NCBI GenBank assembly: GCA_944325625.1
Contig: CALVAP010000001.1
Span: 197,649 to 261,648 of the forward strand
DNA: 64,000 nucleotides
DNA from: Candidatus Gastranaerophilales bacterium
GTDB taxonomy: Bacteria; Cyanobacteriota; Vampirovibrionia; Gastranaerophilales; Gastranaerophilaceae
Direction of reading: 5' to 3'
Under the pieces are notes generated by a model. It worked only from the letters and a program-made list of their open reading frames with translations. It was not told the DNA's origin and ran no database searches. The position numbers and the translations under genes were made by a program. Of the stretch, positions 42,190 through 51,710 are shown piece by piece; position 1 is the first letter of the stretch, and each line of letters opens with the position of its first letter.

Positions 42190-44994
42190 ATGCCAAAATT
42201 TAGTAATTTAACGAAGAGGACAAAAGTTTTAACTATTAGTGCTGCGGTAGTGCTATTTGTGACGGCTATTATTTTTTCAATATACATGGTGCTTTTACCG
42301 GCAGTAGTATCGAGTACAAGAGTTATAAATTTTATTGAAAATTATGTTCAGAAAAATTTTAATGCTCAGCTGGAAATAAAAAACCCTAAGTTATGGACAG
42401 GTTTTTCGCCAAATATTGGGTTTCGTGTAGGGAAAATTGCACTTAAGAAAGATAATAAAGATATTTTGGTTGTTATAAATTACAATACTGTTCTTTCGTT
42501 TAAAAAAATTTTGAGCCATAAGTTGATATTAAAGCAGATGGGGCTTGATTATATTTTTGTGGATGCGGATAAGTTGGCTGAAATATTTCCTCAGCAAAAG
42601 GAAGATGAACAAGCAAAACCTCTTGATTGGAAAGTCGAGTGGTTTGATTCTTTGTTTTATATAAAACGCATGATTATACTTTGCAGCATAAACGAAGATG
42701 CAAAGATTAAGATTAATGGTGGCGGTATTTCGATATCAGGTACCAAAAATCCAAAGTATGTGAGATTTAAGATTGCTGCAGATATTACTAAAGGTGATCA
42801 GGTTGTCCATTTGGGTATAAATGATAATGACACCGTTTATCTTAAAGATAGAAAACTCATTGTAGAAAATGGAAAAATGAGGGTTAATGATTCACGTGTG
42901 GCAATTAATTATGTCGGTGATGAGCAAAAGAATTTTGACTTGACGCTTTTTTCTAAGAATTTTGACTTAATGCACATTGTCAATATCTTGGAAACTAATT
43001 TAATAATTCCTAATGGTAAAGAAATTATGTCATTTTTTGAAGATACACAAGGTAAGTTTGATTTCAACATTAATATGACGAATAAGGGTTTAAATGGAAA
43101 AATTGATGTTAAACAAGGCTCTTTTAAGCTTGTTCCTCTGGCAAATTTGCCTGTTAAAGTTTTGGGCGGGGTTATTGATATAACGTCTAATCAAATTGTG
43201 TTACATGATTTTAAGGGTTATTACGGAAAAAGTCTAAAGAATAATGTTTCGCTTAAGGGAACGGTTGATGATTATACAAAGTCGGTTAAGACAAATATAG
43301 AAATTCAGGGGCTTGCTACAAACGAATTTTTTGGCACTTATATTTCAAAACTTGTTGGATATCCGCTTGAATTGACCGGTAATTCAGGTATGAGATTATT
43401 TGTAAATTCGATTTATGACAAAGTAGATGTACTCTGGCAGTTTAAAATTCCGAAGGGGTACGATATACTCATAGACGGTGCTTCTCTTAGCCCGGTTAAT
43501 TACGATAGAGCTTTGACTGCAGATTTGCACCTTGAAGATAATATTTTGAATATAAAAGCTATAAACTATTATATTGCATCTGTTATTGATAAAAATTTAA
43601 AGGGTATTAAACCACTTTTAACCATTAACGGAAATTTGGATATGGCAAAAAATGCTCAGGTTCAAAATATTGGGTTTGAGATTCCTAAACCTTTGCCAAG
43701 TGAATTTTTAAATGTTCTTATCGGGCAGAAACTCTTTAGAAAAGGTACTATTTATGGTAACTTGCAGATGGTTAATACCGGTGAATATCCAATTCTTGAC
43801 GGCAATCTTGGAATGGAAAAAGTTCGTATTCCATCTCAGCGGTTGTCCATAAAAAAAGGCAGCTTTAAAACCGATAAAAAGAATGTTTACCTGAATGCAG
43901 AGGGACGGTTTAAGCGTTCTGAATACAAGTTTGATGGTAAAATCAGAAATGCGTTGGTATTACCAATGGTTGTCAGAGACGTTAATTTGACTGTTGATAA
44001 TATTGATGTAGATAAAATGATGGCATCAATGAACGAACAGAATACAAAAGCTGTGTCTGACTTGAGTACTGCTTCTCAGTCACAAATAGCGGATGCAGAT
44101 GAAAATGATACTGCGGCAGATGACGCTTTTGTGTTCGATACAGGGTTGTTGATTGTTGAGAGATGTATTCTTCATGTGGTTAAAGGTTTTTATAAAGACA
44201 TAAATTTTGGGAACTTATATGCCAATTTGACTTTGGATAAAAATGGACTTTTGGAGATAAAATCTAACAAGTTCGATTTTGCTGAAGGTACATCATCGCT
44301 TAAGGTTGCGTGTGATCTCAAAAATCATCTCTACAGTATACTTTTGGGCGCAAAAGATATAAATTCGGACCTTATAGCTTCAACTTTGTTAGGTTTGAAA
44401 AAAGAAATTTCAGGTAAAGCCGCAGGTATAATTAAGTTAAATACAGACGATTCACTAAAAATTAACGGTGAGATGAAGTTTGCTATCTTTAACGGAACAA
44501 TCGGTAAAGTAGGTTTGGTTGAATATGTGCTTAAGTTTGCAGCACTATTTAGAAATCCGCTTGCAATGATTAGCCCTTCAACCCTTGTTGATTTGGTCAA
44601 TATTCCAGAAGGTAATTTCGACAAAATTAATGGTGAACTTATGTTTAAGGATAACGTAGTTGAAAAAATTATGATAAAATCTTCTGCGCCTCAGTTGAGT
44701 TCCTTTATCGTTGGTCGATTTGACTTAAATACCAGAGACGCAACATTGCGAATTTATACAAAGTTTAGCAGCTCAAATAAAGGTTTGGCAGGTGTGTTGA
44801 GGAATATATCTTTAAACAGCCTTGCTAATAGGGTTCCGCTTAGTAGTCGCAATGATAGCAATTATTATGCTTCTGAGCTTAGTCAGCTTCCGCCTATTGA
44901 CGCTGATGAAAAAGATTGTCAGGTCTTTTTAACAAAAGTTGATGGCGAAGTTGAAACAGGAAACTTTATATCTTCGCTGAAAAAAATCAAGTAG
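42190..44994 (+). CDS. AsmA-like / bridge-type lipid transport family protein (first copy)
   Basis: About 934 residues. One N-terminal membrane anchor (about 10-35, VLTISAAVVLFVTAIIF) is followed by a very long periplasmic beta-rich region. The C-terminal quarter has the AsmA_2/DUF3971-like pattern (GKAAGIIKLNTDDSLKINGEM; FNGTIGKVGLVEYVLKFAA; GRFDLNTRDATLRIY). Relatives such as YhdP, TamB and YdbH span the periplasm and move phospholipids to the outer membrane. The frame opens at TTG 42178, but GGGG six bases before the ATG at 42190 marks the start. It is convergent with atoA. Confidence 0.78.
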   Translation: MPKFSNLTKRTKVLTISAAVVLFVTAIIFSIYMVLLPAVVSSTRVINFIENYVQKNFNAQLEIKNPKLWTGFSPNIGFRVGKIALKKDNKDILVVINYNTVLSFKKILSHKLILKQMGLDYIFVDADKLAEIFPQQKEDEQAKPLDWKVEWFDSLFYIKRMIILCSINEDAKIKINGGGISISGTKNPKYVRFKIAADITKGDQVVHLGINDNDTVYLKDRKLIVENGKMRVNDSRVAINYVGDEQKNFDLTLFSKNFDLMHIVNILETNLIIPNGKEIMSFFEDTQGKFDFNINMTNKGLNGKIDVKQGSFKLVPLANLPVKVLGGVIDITSNQIVLHDFKGYYGKSLKNNVSLKGTVDDYTKSVKTNIEIQGLATNEFFGTYISKLVGYPLELTGNSGMRLFVNSIYDKVDVLWQFKIPKGYDILIDGASLSPVNYDRALTADLHLEDNILNIKAINYYIASVIDKNLKGIKPLLTINGNLDMAKNAQVQNIGFEIPKPLPSEFLNVLIGQKLFRKGTIYGNLQMVNTGEYPILDGNLGMEKVRIPSQRLSIKKGSFKTDKKNVYLNAEGRFKRSEYKFDGKIRNALVLPMVVRDVNLTVDNIDVDKMMASMNEQNTKAVSDLSTASQSQIADADENDTAADDAFVFDTGLLIVERCILHVVKGFYKDINFGNLYANLTLDKNGLLEIKSNKFDFAEGTSSLKVACDLKNHLYSILLGAKDINSDLIASTLLGLKKEISGKAAGIIKLNTDDSLKINGEMKFAIFNGTIGKVGLVEYVLKFAALFRNPLAMISPSTLVDLVNIPEGNFDKINGELMFKDNVVEKIMIKSSAPQLSSFIVGRFDLNTRDATLRIYTKFSSSNKGLAGVLRNISLNSLANRVPLSSRNDSNYYASELSQLPPIDADEKDCQVFLTKVDGEVETGNFISSLKKIK

Positions 44995-45022
44995 CAGCGC
45001 AATAAATAACTAAAAATAACTG

Positions 45023-45706
45023 CTAAATTTCCATATATTTTAAGTTGGGGCTGACGATAAAATCAGCTTCGACTGTTGCTTTTATATCATCTATTGAGAA
45101 CATAGGGTTAATATCAGTCAAAACCAAGCCGTCCGGTGTAACATCAAAAACACATCTCTCAGTAATTATTTGGTTTACTTCCCGATATGCGGTTAGCGGC
45201 AAAGTACACTTTTTGAGAATTTTGATTTCGCCCTTAGAAAGGTGTTCCATTGCAACTATAACCTTTTTAGAGCCAACGATTAGGTCCATAGACCCACCCA
45301 TACCGGGTACAAATTTGCCCGGAATAAGCCAGTTTGCAAGACTTCCTTCTTGATCTACCTGTAATGAACCTAAAACAGTAGCATCAATATGCCCGCCTCT
45401 CATCATAGTAAAAGCCATTTGTGAATCGTAAAAACAAGCTCCGTGATGTGCTTCTACACAGACACCGCCTGAATTTATAATTCTCGGGTCAAGATTGTCC
45501 TTGGATTGTTTTTTCCCTACTCCAAGAATACCGTTTTCAGATTGAATAATTACATTGATATTTTCTGGAATGTAATTAGCTATCTCTGTGGGAAGCCCTA
45601 TTCCGAGTGTAACGGTATCACCGTTCTTGAACTCTTTTGCGGCTCTTCTGGCAATAATCTCACGAGTTTTTTCTTTTGATAAAGTTTCTTCTGCAACCGG
45701 ACTCAT
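45023..45706 (-). CDS. atoA: CoA-transferase subunit B (AtoA/ScoB-like)
   Basis: A 227-residue beta subunit of a class I 3-oxoacid/acetate:acetoacetate CoA transferase. The catalytic Glu is E57 in QSENGILG, the family's E-N-G motif that forms the glutamyl-CoA thioester. GLPTEIANYIP and GGHIDATVLGSLQVD are other signatures. The start codon overlaps the stop of the alpha subunit gene by one base. The reaction moves CoA between short-chain acids (acetate, butyrate, acetoacetate or succinate); the sequence does not decide which. Confidence 0.93.
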   Translation of the reverse strand: MSPVAEETLSKEKTREIIARRAAKEFKNGDTVTLGIGLPTEIANYIPENINVIIQSENGILGVGKKQSKDNLDPRIINSGGVCVEAHHGACFYDSQMAFTMMRGGHIDATVLGSLQVDQEGSLANWLIPGKFVPGMGGSMDLIVGSKKVIVAMEHLSKGEIKILKKCTLPLTAYREVNQIITERCVFDVTPDGLVLTDINPMFSIDDIKATVEADFIVSPNLKYMEI

Positions 45707-46359
45707 TAATCTTTTTCCTCCCGAATTACAATGTAATCAATAAAAATTCCGGGTATGATGACTTCGTTGGGGTCTATGCAATCGACGAATTCTTCTGCCT
45801 CCACAATAACAGTTTCTGCAGCTGTTGCCATTACTACGTTACTGTTTCTTGTTGTTCCATAATAAGAAACATTACCAAATTTGTCAACCTTAGAACCGTA
45901 AATTAGGGCAAAATCGGCGCCAATTGGAGTGTCTAGTATGAATTTCTTTCCGTCAACCATCATTGTTTGTTTGTTCTCTTCCACCAATGTGCCGACGCCC
46001 GTCGGGGTAAGAACTCCGCCCAGACCGGAACCCTTTGCTCTTAATCTTTCGTAGAAAGTCCCCATTGGAACTAAATCAACCTCTATTTCTCCGCTGTTGT
46101 ATTGTCTAACAGTTTCAGGGTTTGTCCCTATATGCGTTGTTATAACTTTTTTAACTTGTTTGTTGACTATGAGTTTACCTCTGTCTTTGTCAGGAACTGA
46201 GGTGTCATTGGCTATCAACGTCAAATTTTTGTGGTTTTGGTGCACAAGCTCATCGATAAGTTTATCGGGAGCTCCACAACTCAAAAAACCGCCTATCATA
46301 ACTTTTGAGCCATCTTTTATAAGATTTATTGCTTCTTTTGCTGTTAAAATACTTTTCAT
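45706..46359 (-). CDS. atoD: CoA-transferase subunit A (AtoD/ScoA-like)
   Basis: A 217-residue alpha subunit partnering the gene downstream. Signatures are VMIGGFLSCGAPDKLIDEL near 20-38, SGLGGVLTPTGVGT near 112-125 and GADFALIYGSKVDKFGNV near 147-164. AAGGG precedes the ATG. It lies 74 bases after the hydrogenase-4-like operon on the same strand, with no clear terminator between them. A weak TTCAAA-17-TAAAAT could give it its own promoter. Confidence 0.93.
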   Translation of the reverse strand: MKSILTAKEAINLIKDGSKVMIGGFLSCGAPDKLIDELVHQNHKNLTLIANDTSVPDKDRGKLIVNKQVKKVITTHIGTNPETVRQYNSGEIEVDLVPMGTFYERLRAKGSGLGGVLTPTGVGTLVEENKQTMMVDGKKFILDTPIGADFALIYGSKVDKFGNVSYYGTTRNSNVVMATAAETVIVEAEEFVDCIDPNEVIIPGIFIDYIVIREEKD

Positions 46360-46433
46360 ACGTTAATCCCTTGTTTTGAGATTTTAACATGAAAACCGTA
46401 TCTTTTGAATTTTTCTTAACGTTTTTTAACTGA

Positions 46434-47195
46434 TTAATGTTTATTGCGGATGTAACCCAGTATGCCGTTTATAAACGTAAGAGGGTGTACAGGACAGCCT
46501 GGGATATACAAATCAATTGGATACTTTTCCAAAAATTCTCTATCAATCTCTGTGCTGTTGGTAAAGATGCCGCCTGATATGGCGCATGCTCCGCAAAGGA
46601 TTACCAATTTGGGGTTTGGTACGGATTTATAACAATCTTCCAATGCGAATGCCATATTTTTTGATATCGGGCCGGTTATAACTATTCCGTCCGCATGTCT
46701 TGGAGATGCGACAAAATCTATTCCAAATCTACCCATATCAAAGTTTACGTTTGAGCAGGCATTCAACTCCATTTCGCATCCGTTGCAGCCTGCAGCTGAA
46801 ACTTGACGAAGCTTGAGCGATTTTGAGAATATTGATATTATTTCTTTTTTTACTTCTATTGCTGTCTTTTCAAATTCTTCAGCGCTCATATCTTCGGTTA
46901 TAATAAGGTTTTCGCGTTTTGAGGCTGTTAATTTATAGAAGTTTGAAAACGTTATTCCTCTGTTTTTACAAGCGTTCTGGCAGGCTCCGCAAAATGTGCA
47001 TTTACCCATATCAATTGACAGCGGATTAAGTTTTAATGCTCCGGTTGGGCATGCTTTAGCACAATTTTGCCAATTTTCTCCTTCTGTATCTTTAATAATA
47101 GGAAAACCTCTAAATTGCTCTCTCATTGGTGCGTTTGGGATATCTTTTATAAATTGTTTTCCTTGATAGATTCTTGATTTTAGTGTATCAAACAT
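46434..47195 (-). CDS. Ehr/hydrogenase-4-like small subunit fused to a ferredoxin domain (HyfH-HyfI-like)
   Basis: 253 residues. Residues 40-85 are a ferredoxin-like domain: C66-x2-C69-x2-C72-x3-C76, plus only C45 and C49-Pro from the first motif. One 4Fe-4S cluster (C66, C69, C72, C49) can be complete; the second lacks two ligands. Residues 125-253 are a NuoB/HycG-type small subunit with GCNGCEMELNAC, LCGACAISGG and PGCPVHPLT holding the proximal N2-like cluster. It should carry electrons at the cytoplasmic face of the complex. AAGGAAG precedes the ATG. It is the last gene of the six-gene operon. Confidence 0.88.
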   Translation of the reverse strand: MFDTLKSRIYQGKQFIKDIPNAPMREQFRGFPIIKDTEGENWQNCAKACPTGALKLNPLSIDMGKCTFCGACQNACKNRGITFSNFYKLTASKRENLIITEDMSAEEFEKTAIEVKKEIISIFSKSLKLRQVSAAGCNGCEMELNACSNVNFDMGRFGIDFVASPRHADGIVITGPISKNMAFALEDCYKSVPNPKLVILCGACAISGGIFTNSTEIDREFLEKYPIDLYIPGCPVHPLTFINGILGYIRNKH

Positions 47196-47212
47196 AATAT
47201 CTTCCTTGTTAA

Positions 47213-48679
47213 TTATAGATCATTTCCTGCGTATGATAAGTTGAAGCTTTTGTTACAAAGCGGAAAGTCTGAAATACCGTTGTTCCTTACTGCAAGAGCA
47301 AGTCCGTACCAGTTGTTAAATGATGGGTCTTTGATTTTGTATTCTGAAAGTTTTCCTTCCCAATCAGTTAATGCTACATGAACAACTTCACCTCTCCAAC
47401 CTTCTACAATAGATATAGCAAAGGCGTCTTTTGCACAAGGAACATTGGAGTCAACTAATATTGGCTCGTTTTGATGATTTTCCAATTCCAAAAAGAATTT
47501 TTTAATCATTGATATTGATTCTTTGATTTCTTTGTAACGTAGTTTGAACCTTGAATTTACATCTCCGCTTCCTTGAATAGGCGTTCTTACGATATCAAGC
47601 TTTTGCATCCATTTGTCAGGAAAGTCGAAGCGGCTGTCAAGGTCTAAGCCTGATGCTTTAGCTGCCATTCCAACAAGTCCTGTTTCTTGGGCTCGTTCTG
47701 TGCTTACGGTTCCTGTCTTTTCAAGTCTGGACATAACGGAGGTGTTTTTCAACATTGTTTCGCACATTCTTACAACATCTTTTTCAACCTTTAATAGAGT
47801 TTGTTTTGCTCGTTTTATGGTTTCTTTATCTAGGTCAAAATTTACTCCGCCAACATTAATTAAGCCTCGACCAAACCGGCTTCCCGAGAATTCCAGCATT
47901 GTATTGATAACGAGTGTCCTTGTCGCTCCAAAGACTGATGCGCCCATAAGATAAGCTATATCACCTGCTATTGCACCTAAATCACCAATATGAATTGCTG
48001 CGCGTTCCATTTCCAATGCAAGTTTTCGAATAAGCTGTGCTTTATCTGAAATATGAATGTCTTTGAGGGCTTCCATAACCTGAGAATATGCACTGTTATA
48101 GGCTATTACGCTATCTCCGCATATTGATTCCGCAAGTTGGTTTGAGGGCTTTTTTACCATTAATGCTTCAACACCACGGTTTTGATATCCAAGCATAATT
48201 TCAAGGTGGTATACGGTTTCTCCATGACACATAAACCTAAAATGTCCTGGTTCTATAACGCCTGCGTGAATTGGACCTACTGCCACCTGATGAACTTCTT
48301 CTCCATCCATTTCAAAGAATGGGTATTCTTTTTGATTTTTTCTAACTGGTTTTAACCAAGGGTGATTGAGCGGCTTTATGCCAAAGTTTTCATAAAATTC
48401 TCTTTCAAAGATATGAAAAGCTGGTATTTCGTTTGTAATACATTCGTATGTTTTTTCATTAGCGTCAAATAGCGCTGATGAAACCAGTAGTTGAGAATTT
48501 TTATCATCAGCAAGTATACAGAAAAGTTTTACTCTGCCTTCTCCCCAGTCCTTTCCAAAAAAGCCTATGGGTCGTTTTTTTTCTTCAATTATTGCTGCTC
48601 TGAGCTCCCTTATTTTTAGTGTTGGGATATCGTTTAGATTTATTTTTGTGTTATTTGTAGTTCTAATCCAATTTGTCAT
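47213..48679 (-). CDS. Ehr/hydrogenase-4-like large subunit (NuoCD / HyfG-like), lacking NiFe ligands
   Basis: 488 residues: a NuoC-like N-terminal domain (about 1-135) fused to a NuoD/HycE-like domain. In group 4 hydrogenases the NiFe site uses two C-x2-C motifs. Here the first reads ESICGDSVIAY (near 183-193), with Ser for the second Cys, and the C-terminal one reads DFPLCNKSFNLSY (471-483) with a single Cys. These match energy-converting hydrogenase-related (Ehr) complexes rather than hydrogenases. It keeps the PIHAGVIEPGHF segment near the quinone/N2 interface. The reaction is unknown. AAAGGAT precedes the ATG. Confidence 0.88.
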   Translation of the reverse strand: MTNWIRTTNNTKINLNDIPTLKIRELRAAIIEEKKRPIGFFGKDWGEGRVKLFCILADDKNSQLLVSSALFDANEKTYECITNEIPAFHIFEREFYENFGIKPLNHPWLKPVRKNQKEYPFFEMDGEEVHQVAVGPIHAGVIEPGHFRFMCHGETVYHLEIMLGYQNRGVEALMVKKPSNQLAESICGDSVIAYNSAYSQVMEALKDIHISDKAQLIRKLALEMERAAIHIGDLGAIAGDIAYLMGASVFGATRTLVINTMLEFSGSRFGRGLINVGGVNFDLDKETIKRAKQTLLKVEKDVVRMCETMLKNTSVMSRLEKTGTVSTERAQETGLVGMAAKASGLDLDSRFDFPDKWMQKLDIVRTPIQGSGDVNSRFKLRYKEIKESISMIKKFFLELENHQNEPILVDSNVPCAKDAFAISIVEGWRGEVVHVALTDWEGKLSEYKIKDPSFNNWYGLALAVRNNGISDFPLCNKSFNLSYAGNDL

Positions 48680-48697
48680 CTCTATATCCTTTAAATA

Positions 48698-50131
48698 TTA
48701 AAATCCGGCTAAAGTATTGTTTATCAGTGTATTCAAAAATGGTGGAATATATATTCCTAAAACAAATACAATAATAAGCATTATTACCTGTGGGGTGTAC
48801 ATACAACAACAAAGTTTGTTTTTGTTTTCTTTGACTAGTTCTTCTTTGTCCTTGCTTTCTTCCCCAAATGCCATATTAATTACCACTTTTCCTATGCCAA
48901 ATAATATAATCGTCAATAGCAATACAAATAAAATACAAAGTATGTAATGAGATTGATTAAGCATTGTTTTTATCATTAAAAATTCACTTATAAACAACAC
49001 TGATGTTGGAAATGCACAAATAGCGAGGAAAGATACGACCCAAAGCCAACCTGTTTTTGGGTCGGCTTTAATTAAGCCTTTTACTGATTTTGTCCTTTTA
49101 GATTCAAATAGTTCCAAAATATTCCCCGAGGTCAAGAAGAAAGATGCCTTAGCCAAAGAGTGTCCTATAAGGTGCAGAATAACAGCATAGTAAGCTGCTC
49201 CACCCAGAGCTGTTCCTATTGCAAGTATTCCCATGTTTTCGATAGATGAATACGCAAGCATTCTTTTGTAATTTTTTATATGGTATACAAAAACTGCGGT
49301 GATGAAAAGCGAAGCAAATCCCATTACTGTTAAAATAAGTCTGGCATAGGTGTCAACACCGGCTATATTCATTATTTTAAACACTCTTACTATCACAAGA
49401 AAAGCGGAGTTTAAAAGAGTTGCTGAAAGTAGTGCCGAAATGGGTGATGGAGATTCTGAGTGTGCATCGGGGAGCCAAAAATGTCCCGGAGCAAGCCCCA
49501 TTTTTACCCCAAAACCAAACACCATAAATACAAAGGCAAGTTTTAACCAGAATGGGTCAAATTGAGTTGCATTTTGGTATAAAACAGCATAATTCATAGA
49601 ATTTGTTTCACCTGCAGCAAGATTTAGTAAAATTAATCCCACAAAGGCTAGAGCGATACCGATTGAACATATAAACACATATTTCCAAGCTGCTTCTATT
49701 GCGTTTTTTGTTCGGTTGAAATATATGAGGTAGGCACTTGATAGGGTTGTTGCCTCTATGAATATCCATGCAATACCCAAATCTGTGCTTAGCACGGTCG
49801 CGCTCATTGACAGTACGAAAATCATTGTCATAAATATATAACGTCGTATTCTTTTTTCATCAAACGGCAGATGTTTTACATAGCCGTTGTTAAAAATTAC
49901 AGTCATCAAAAATACTAATGAGAGGACTAAAAGAAATATTTTATTTGTATTATCTACTGCAAAATATGGTATAAAAGTATTTTGCGCATTTGCCTTAAAT
50001 ACAAGAAAAATTGTTGCTATAAAATGCCCTAGCGCATATATGTTGAGCATGAGTTTATCAAAACATTTGCGTCTTACTAGAAACATCATTATGAAGGCTA
50101 ATATTGGAAAAAGTAAGATAGTATTAATCAT
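48698..50131 (-). CDS. Antiporter-like membrane subunit (HyfF/NuoN/MrpD-like)
   Basis: A 477-residue proton/cation-pumping-type subunit with about 14 membrane helices. Antiporter-family signatures are GLAPGHFWLPDAHSESPSPI (near 215-235), with the conserved Lys and His region KRMLAYSSIENMGILAIG and the acidic IFIEATTLSS (the TM5 Glu equivalent). It is expected to translocate H+ or Na+ across the inner membrane, driven by the redox arm. It overlaps the HyfE-like gene by one base. Confidence 0.9.
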   Translation of the reverse strand: MINTILLFPILAFIMMFLVRRKCFDKLMLNIYALGHFIATIFLVFKANAQNTFIPYFAVDNTNKIFLLVLSLVFLMTVIFNNGYVKHLPFDEKRIRRYIFMTMIFVLSMSATVLSTDLGIAWIFIEATTLSSAYLIYFNRTKNAIEAAWKYVFICSIGIALAFVGLILLNLAAGETNSMNYAVLYQNATQFDPFWLKLAFVFMVFGFGVKMGLAPGHFWLPDAHSESPSPISALLSATLLNSAFLVIVRVFKIMNIAGVDTYARLILTVMGFASLFITAVFVYHIKNYKRMLAYSSIENMGILAIGTALGGAAYYAVILHLIGHSLAKASFFLTSGNILELFESKRTKSVKGLIKADPKTGWLWVVSFLAICAFPTSVLFISEFLMIKTMLNQSHYILCILFVLLLTIILFGIGKVVINMAFGEESKDKEELVKENKNKLCCCMYTPQVIMLIIVFVLGIYIPPFLNTLINNTLAGF

Positions 50132-50772
50132 TATTCATAATCCTTTAATTCTGATAAGTGAGAAACTTCCAAATCTTTAAATTCTTTGTTTATTACGTTT
50201 ACAAACAATCCGAGAATATAAACAGCTATAAATACATCAAGTAAAACGCCCATATTCACTAGCATCGGCATTTCTTTTGCAACCGAAAGTGACAGCAAAA
50301 ATATACCGTTCTCCATTGTTATGAAACATATTACGTTCGAGATTATGTGATGCTTTATTGTAATGAGCCAAAGACTTATCACAATCGTTGCAACAGATAC
50401 TCCAAAGTGTATTGGAGATATCATTTTTACTGACGACATCCAGTAATTGGAAACCAAAAAGCCGCCAAGAAGTATAATGCTTGCGATAACCAAACTGTAA
50501 AAATGAGGAACGTTTGGTGCATAATCTCGATTTGAGCCTGTTTTCTTCTGTACTTTACATAAAAATAACGGAATTAATATTGACTTAACAATCAAGGTTT
50601 CAACTGTAAGAAAAGCAAAGTTCAATATTTCAGTATGTGCAAAATTCGTGCAGCATATTAAAAATAAAAGTACACCTTGTGCAATTAAAAGTCTAATGTG
50701 CGAAATAATCCGACTGGTTGCCGCCAGATATAACATTGTTAGTCCAAAAAGTATTATAAAACCTTTCTCCAT
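50131..50772 (-). CDS. HyfE-like membrane subunit (NuoK-related)
   Basis: A 213-residue integral membrane protein with about seven helices (LTMLYLAATSRIISHIRLL; ITMENGIFLLSLSVA). The MENGIFLLSL segment in the C-terminal half is the NuoK/MrpC-like motif found in HyfE. It links the antiporter-like subunits in the membrane arm. It lies two bases after the HyfC-like gene, with GGAGG as ribosome site, and overlaps the next gene by one base. Confidence 0.87.
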   Translation of the reverse strand: MEKGFIILFGLTMLYLAATSRIISHIRLLIAQGVLLFLICCTNFAHTEILNFAFLTVETLIVKSILIPLFLCKVQKKTGSNRDYAPNVPHFYSLVIASIILLGGFLVSNYWMSSVKMISPIHFGVSVATIVISLWLITIKHHIISNVICFITMENGIFLLSLSVAKEMPMLVNMGVLLDVFIAVYILGLFVNVINKEFKDLEVSHLSELKDYE

Positions 50773-50774
50773 TT

Positions 50775-51692
50775 TTAGCCTCCAAACATTCTCGCAATAA
50801 CCAGCGAAAGTATAATAAGAGCAAACGAGCTCATTATAAATACAAATTCAAAAACGTGCGTCATTCTTATTCTTGCCATAGCGGATTCTACTGTTCCTAT
50901 GGCAAGTGAAATTATCAAAATAGTTGCCAGATAAGCTAATAAGGCATCAAATGTCCCCAATGTTGACGGAATTACAAGATTTGCGATTAGAGAAGAAATC
51001 AAAAACATTTTGATTGAGTTACCCCAAGTGTAAAGTGCTAAATCACTCGCGGAATTGTCTAAAATCATAACCTCATGAATCATTGTAAGTTCCAAATGGG
51101 TTGTAGGATCATCTACAGGAACTCTTGAACCTTCAATTAAAATCATTAAGAACAGGGCAATGACTGCAAAAATTATAATCAAAAATCCGTAACTTCCGGC
51201 ACTATCCAAAACTTTTGTTAAACTTTCGAATGAAAAGTTTCCGCTTAAAACCATAATTGAAGCCATTATCATGAAGAATGCCGGTTCAACTATAGAAGTA
51301 AAACTTGCTTCTCTGGATGCTCCCATTCCTTCAAAGCTGCTTCCTGTATCCATTGCGGATATTAGCGCAAAAAATTTTCCCAAACCCAATATGTAAGCAA
51401 ATATTATGAAACCGGCTTGAATATTTATTATCGCTTTTCCGTATAGCATCGGTACAAACATAGCTGCTGTAATTGTGGAACAAATAACTATGCTTGGTGC
51501 CAGTCTAAAAACGTTCGAGGTTGTTTTGCTTATTACAAAATCCTTTTTAAGAAGCTTTACAAAATCGTATAAAGGTTGCCATACCGAAACGCCCTTTCGT
51601 CCGCCCCAGAACGCTTTTGTCTTTTTTATCACCCCTATCATTAAAAAAGGAATGATTGCTAAAATTATTAGGTTTAAAATTATTGTTGTCAT
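50775..51692 (-). CDS. HyfC/HycD-like membrane subunit (NuoH-related)
   Basis: A 305-residue subunit of the NuoH family, which joins the hydrophilic arm to the membrane arm. About eight helices are present. The signatures are GRKGVSVWQPLYDFVKLLKK (31-50), EGMGASREASFT, and the acidic loop IEGSRVPVDDPTTHLELTM near 190-210. The acidic residues near the ion path are retained. AAGGAAAG precedes the ATG. It follows the HyfB-like gene by 18 bases. Confidence 0.9.
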   Translation of the reverse strand: MTTIILNLIILAIIPFLMIGVIKKTKAFWGGRKGVSVWQPLYDFVKLLKKDFVISKTTSNVFRLAPSIVICSTITAAMFVPMLYGKAIINIQAGFIIFAYILGLGKFFALISAMDTGSSFEGMGASREASFTSIVEPAFFMIMASIMVLSGNFSFESLTKVLDSAGSYGFLIIIFAVIALFLMILIEGSRVPVDDPTTHLELTMIHEVMILDNSASDLALYTWGNSIKMFLISSLIANLVIPSTLGTFDALLAYLATILIISLAIGTVESAMARIRMTHVFEFVFIMSSFALIILSLVIARMFGG

Positions 51693-51710
51693 CGTTCTTT
51701 CCTTAATTTC

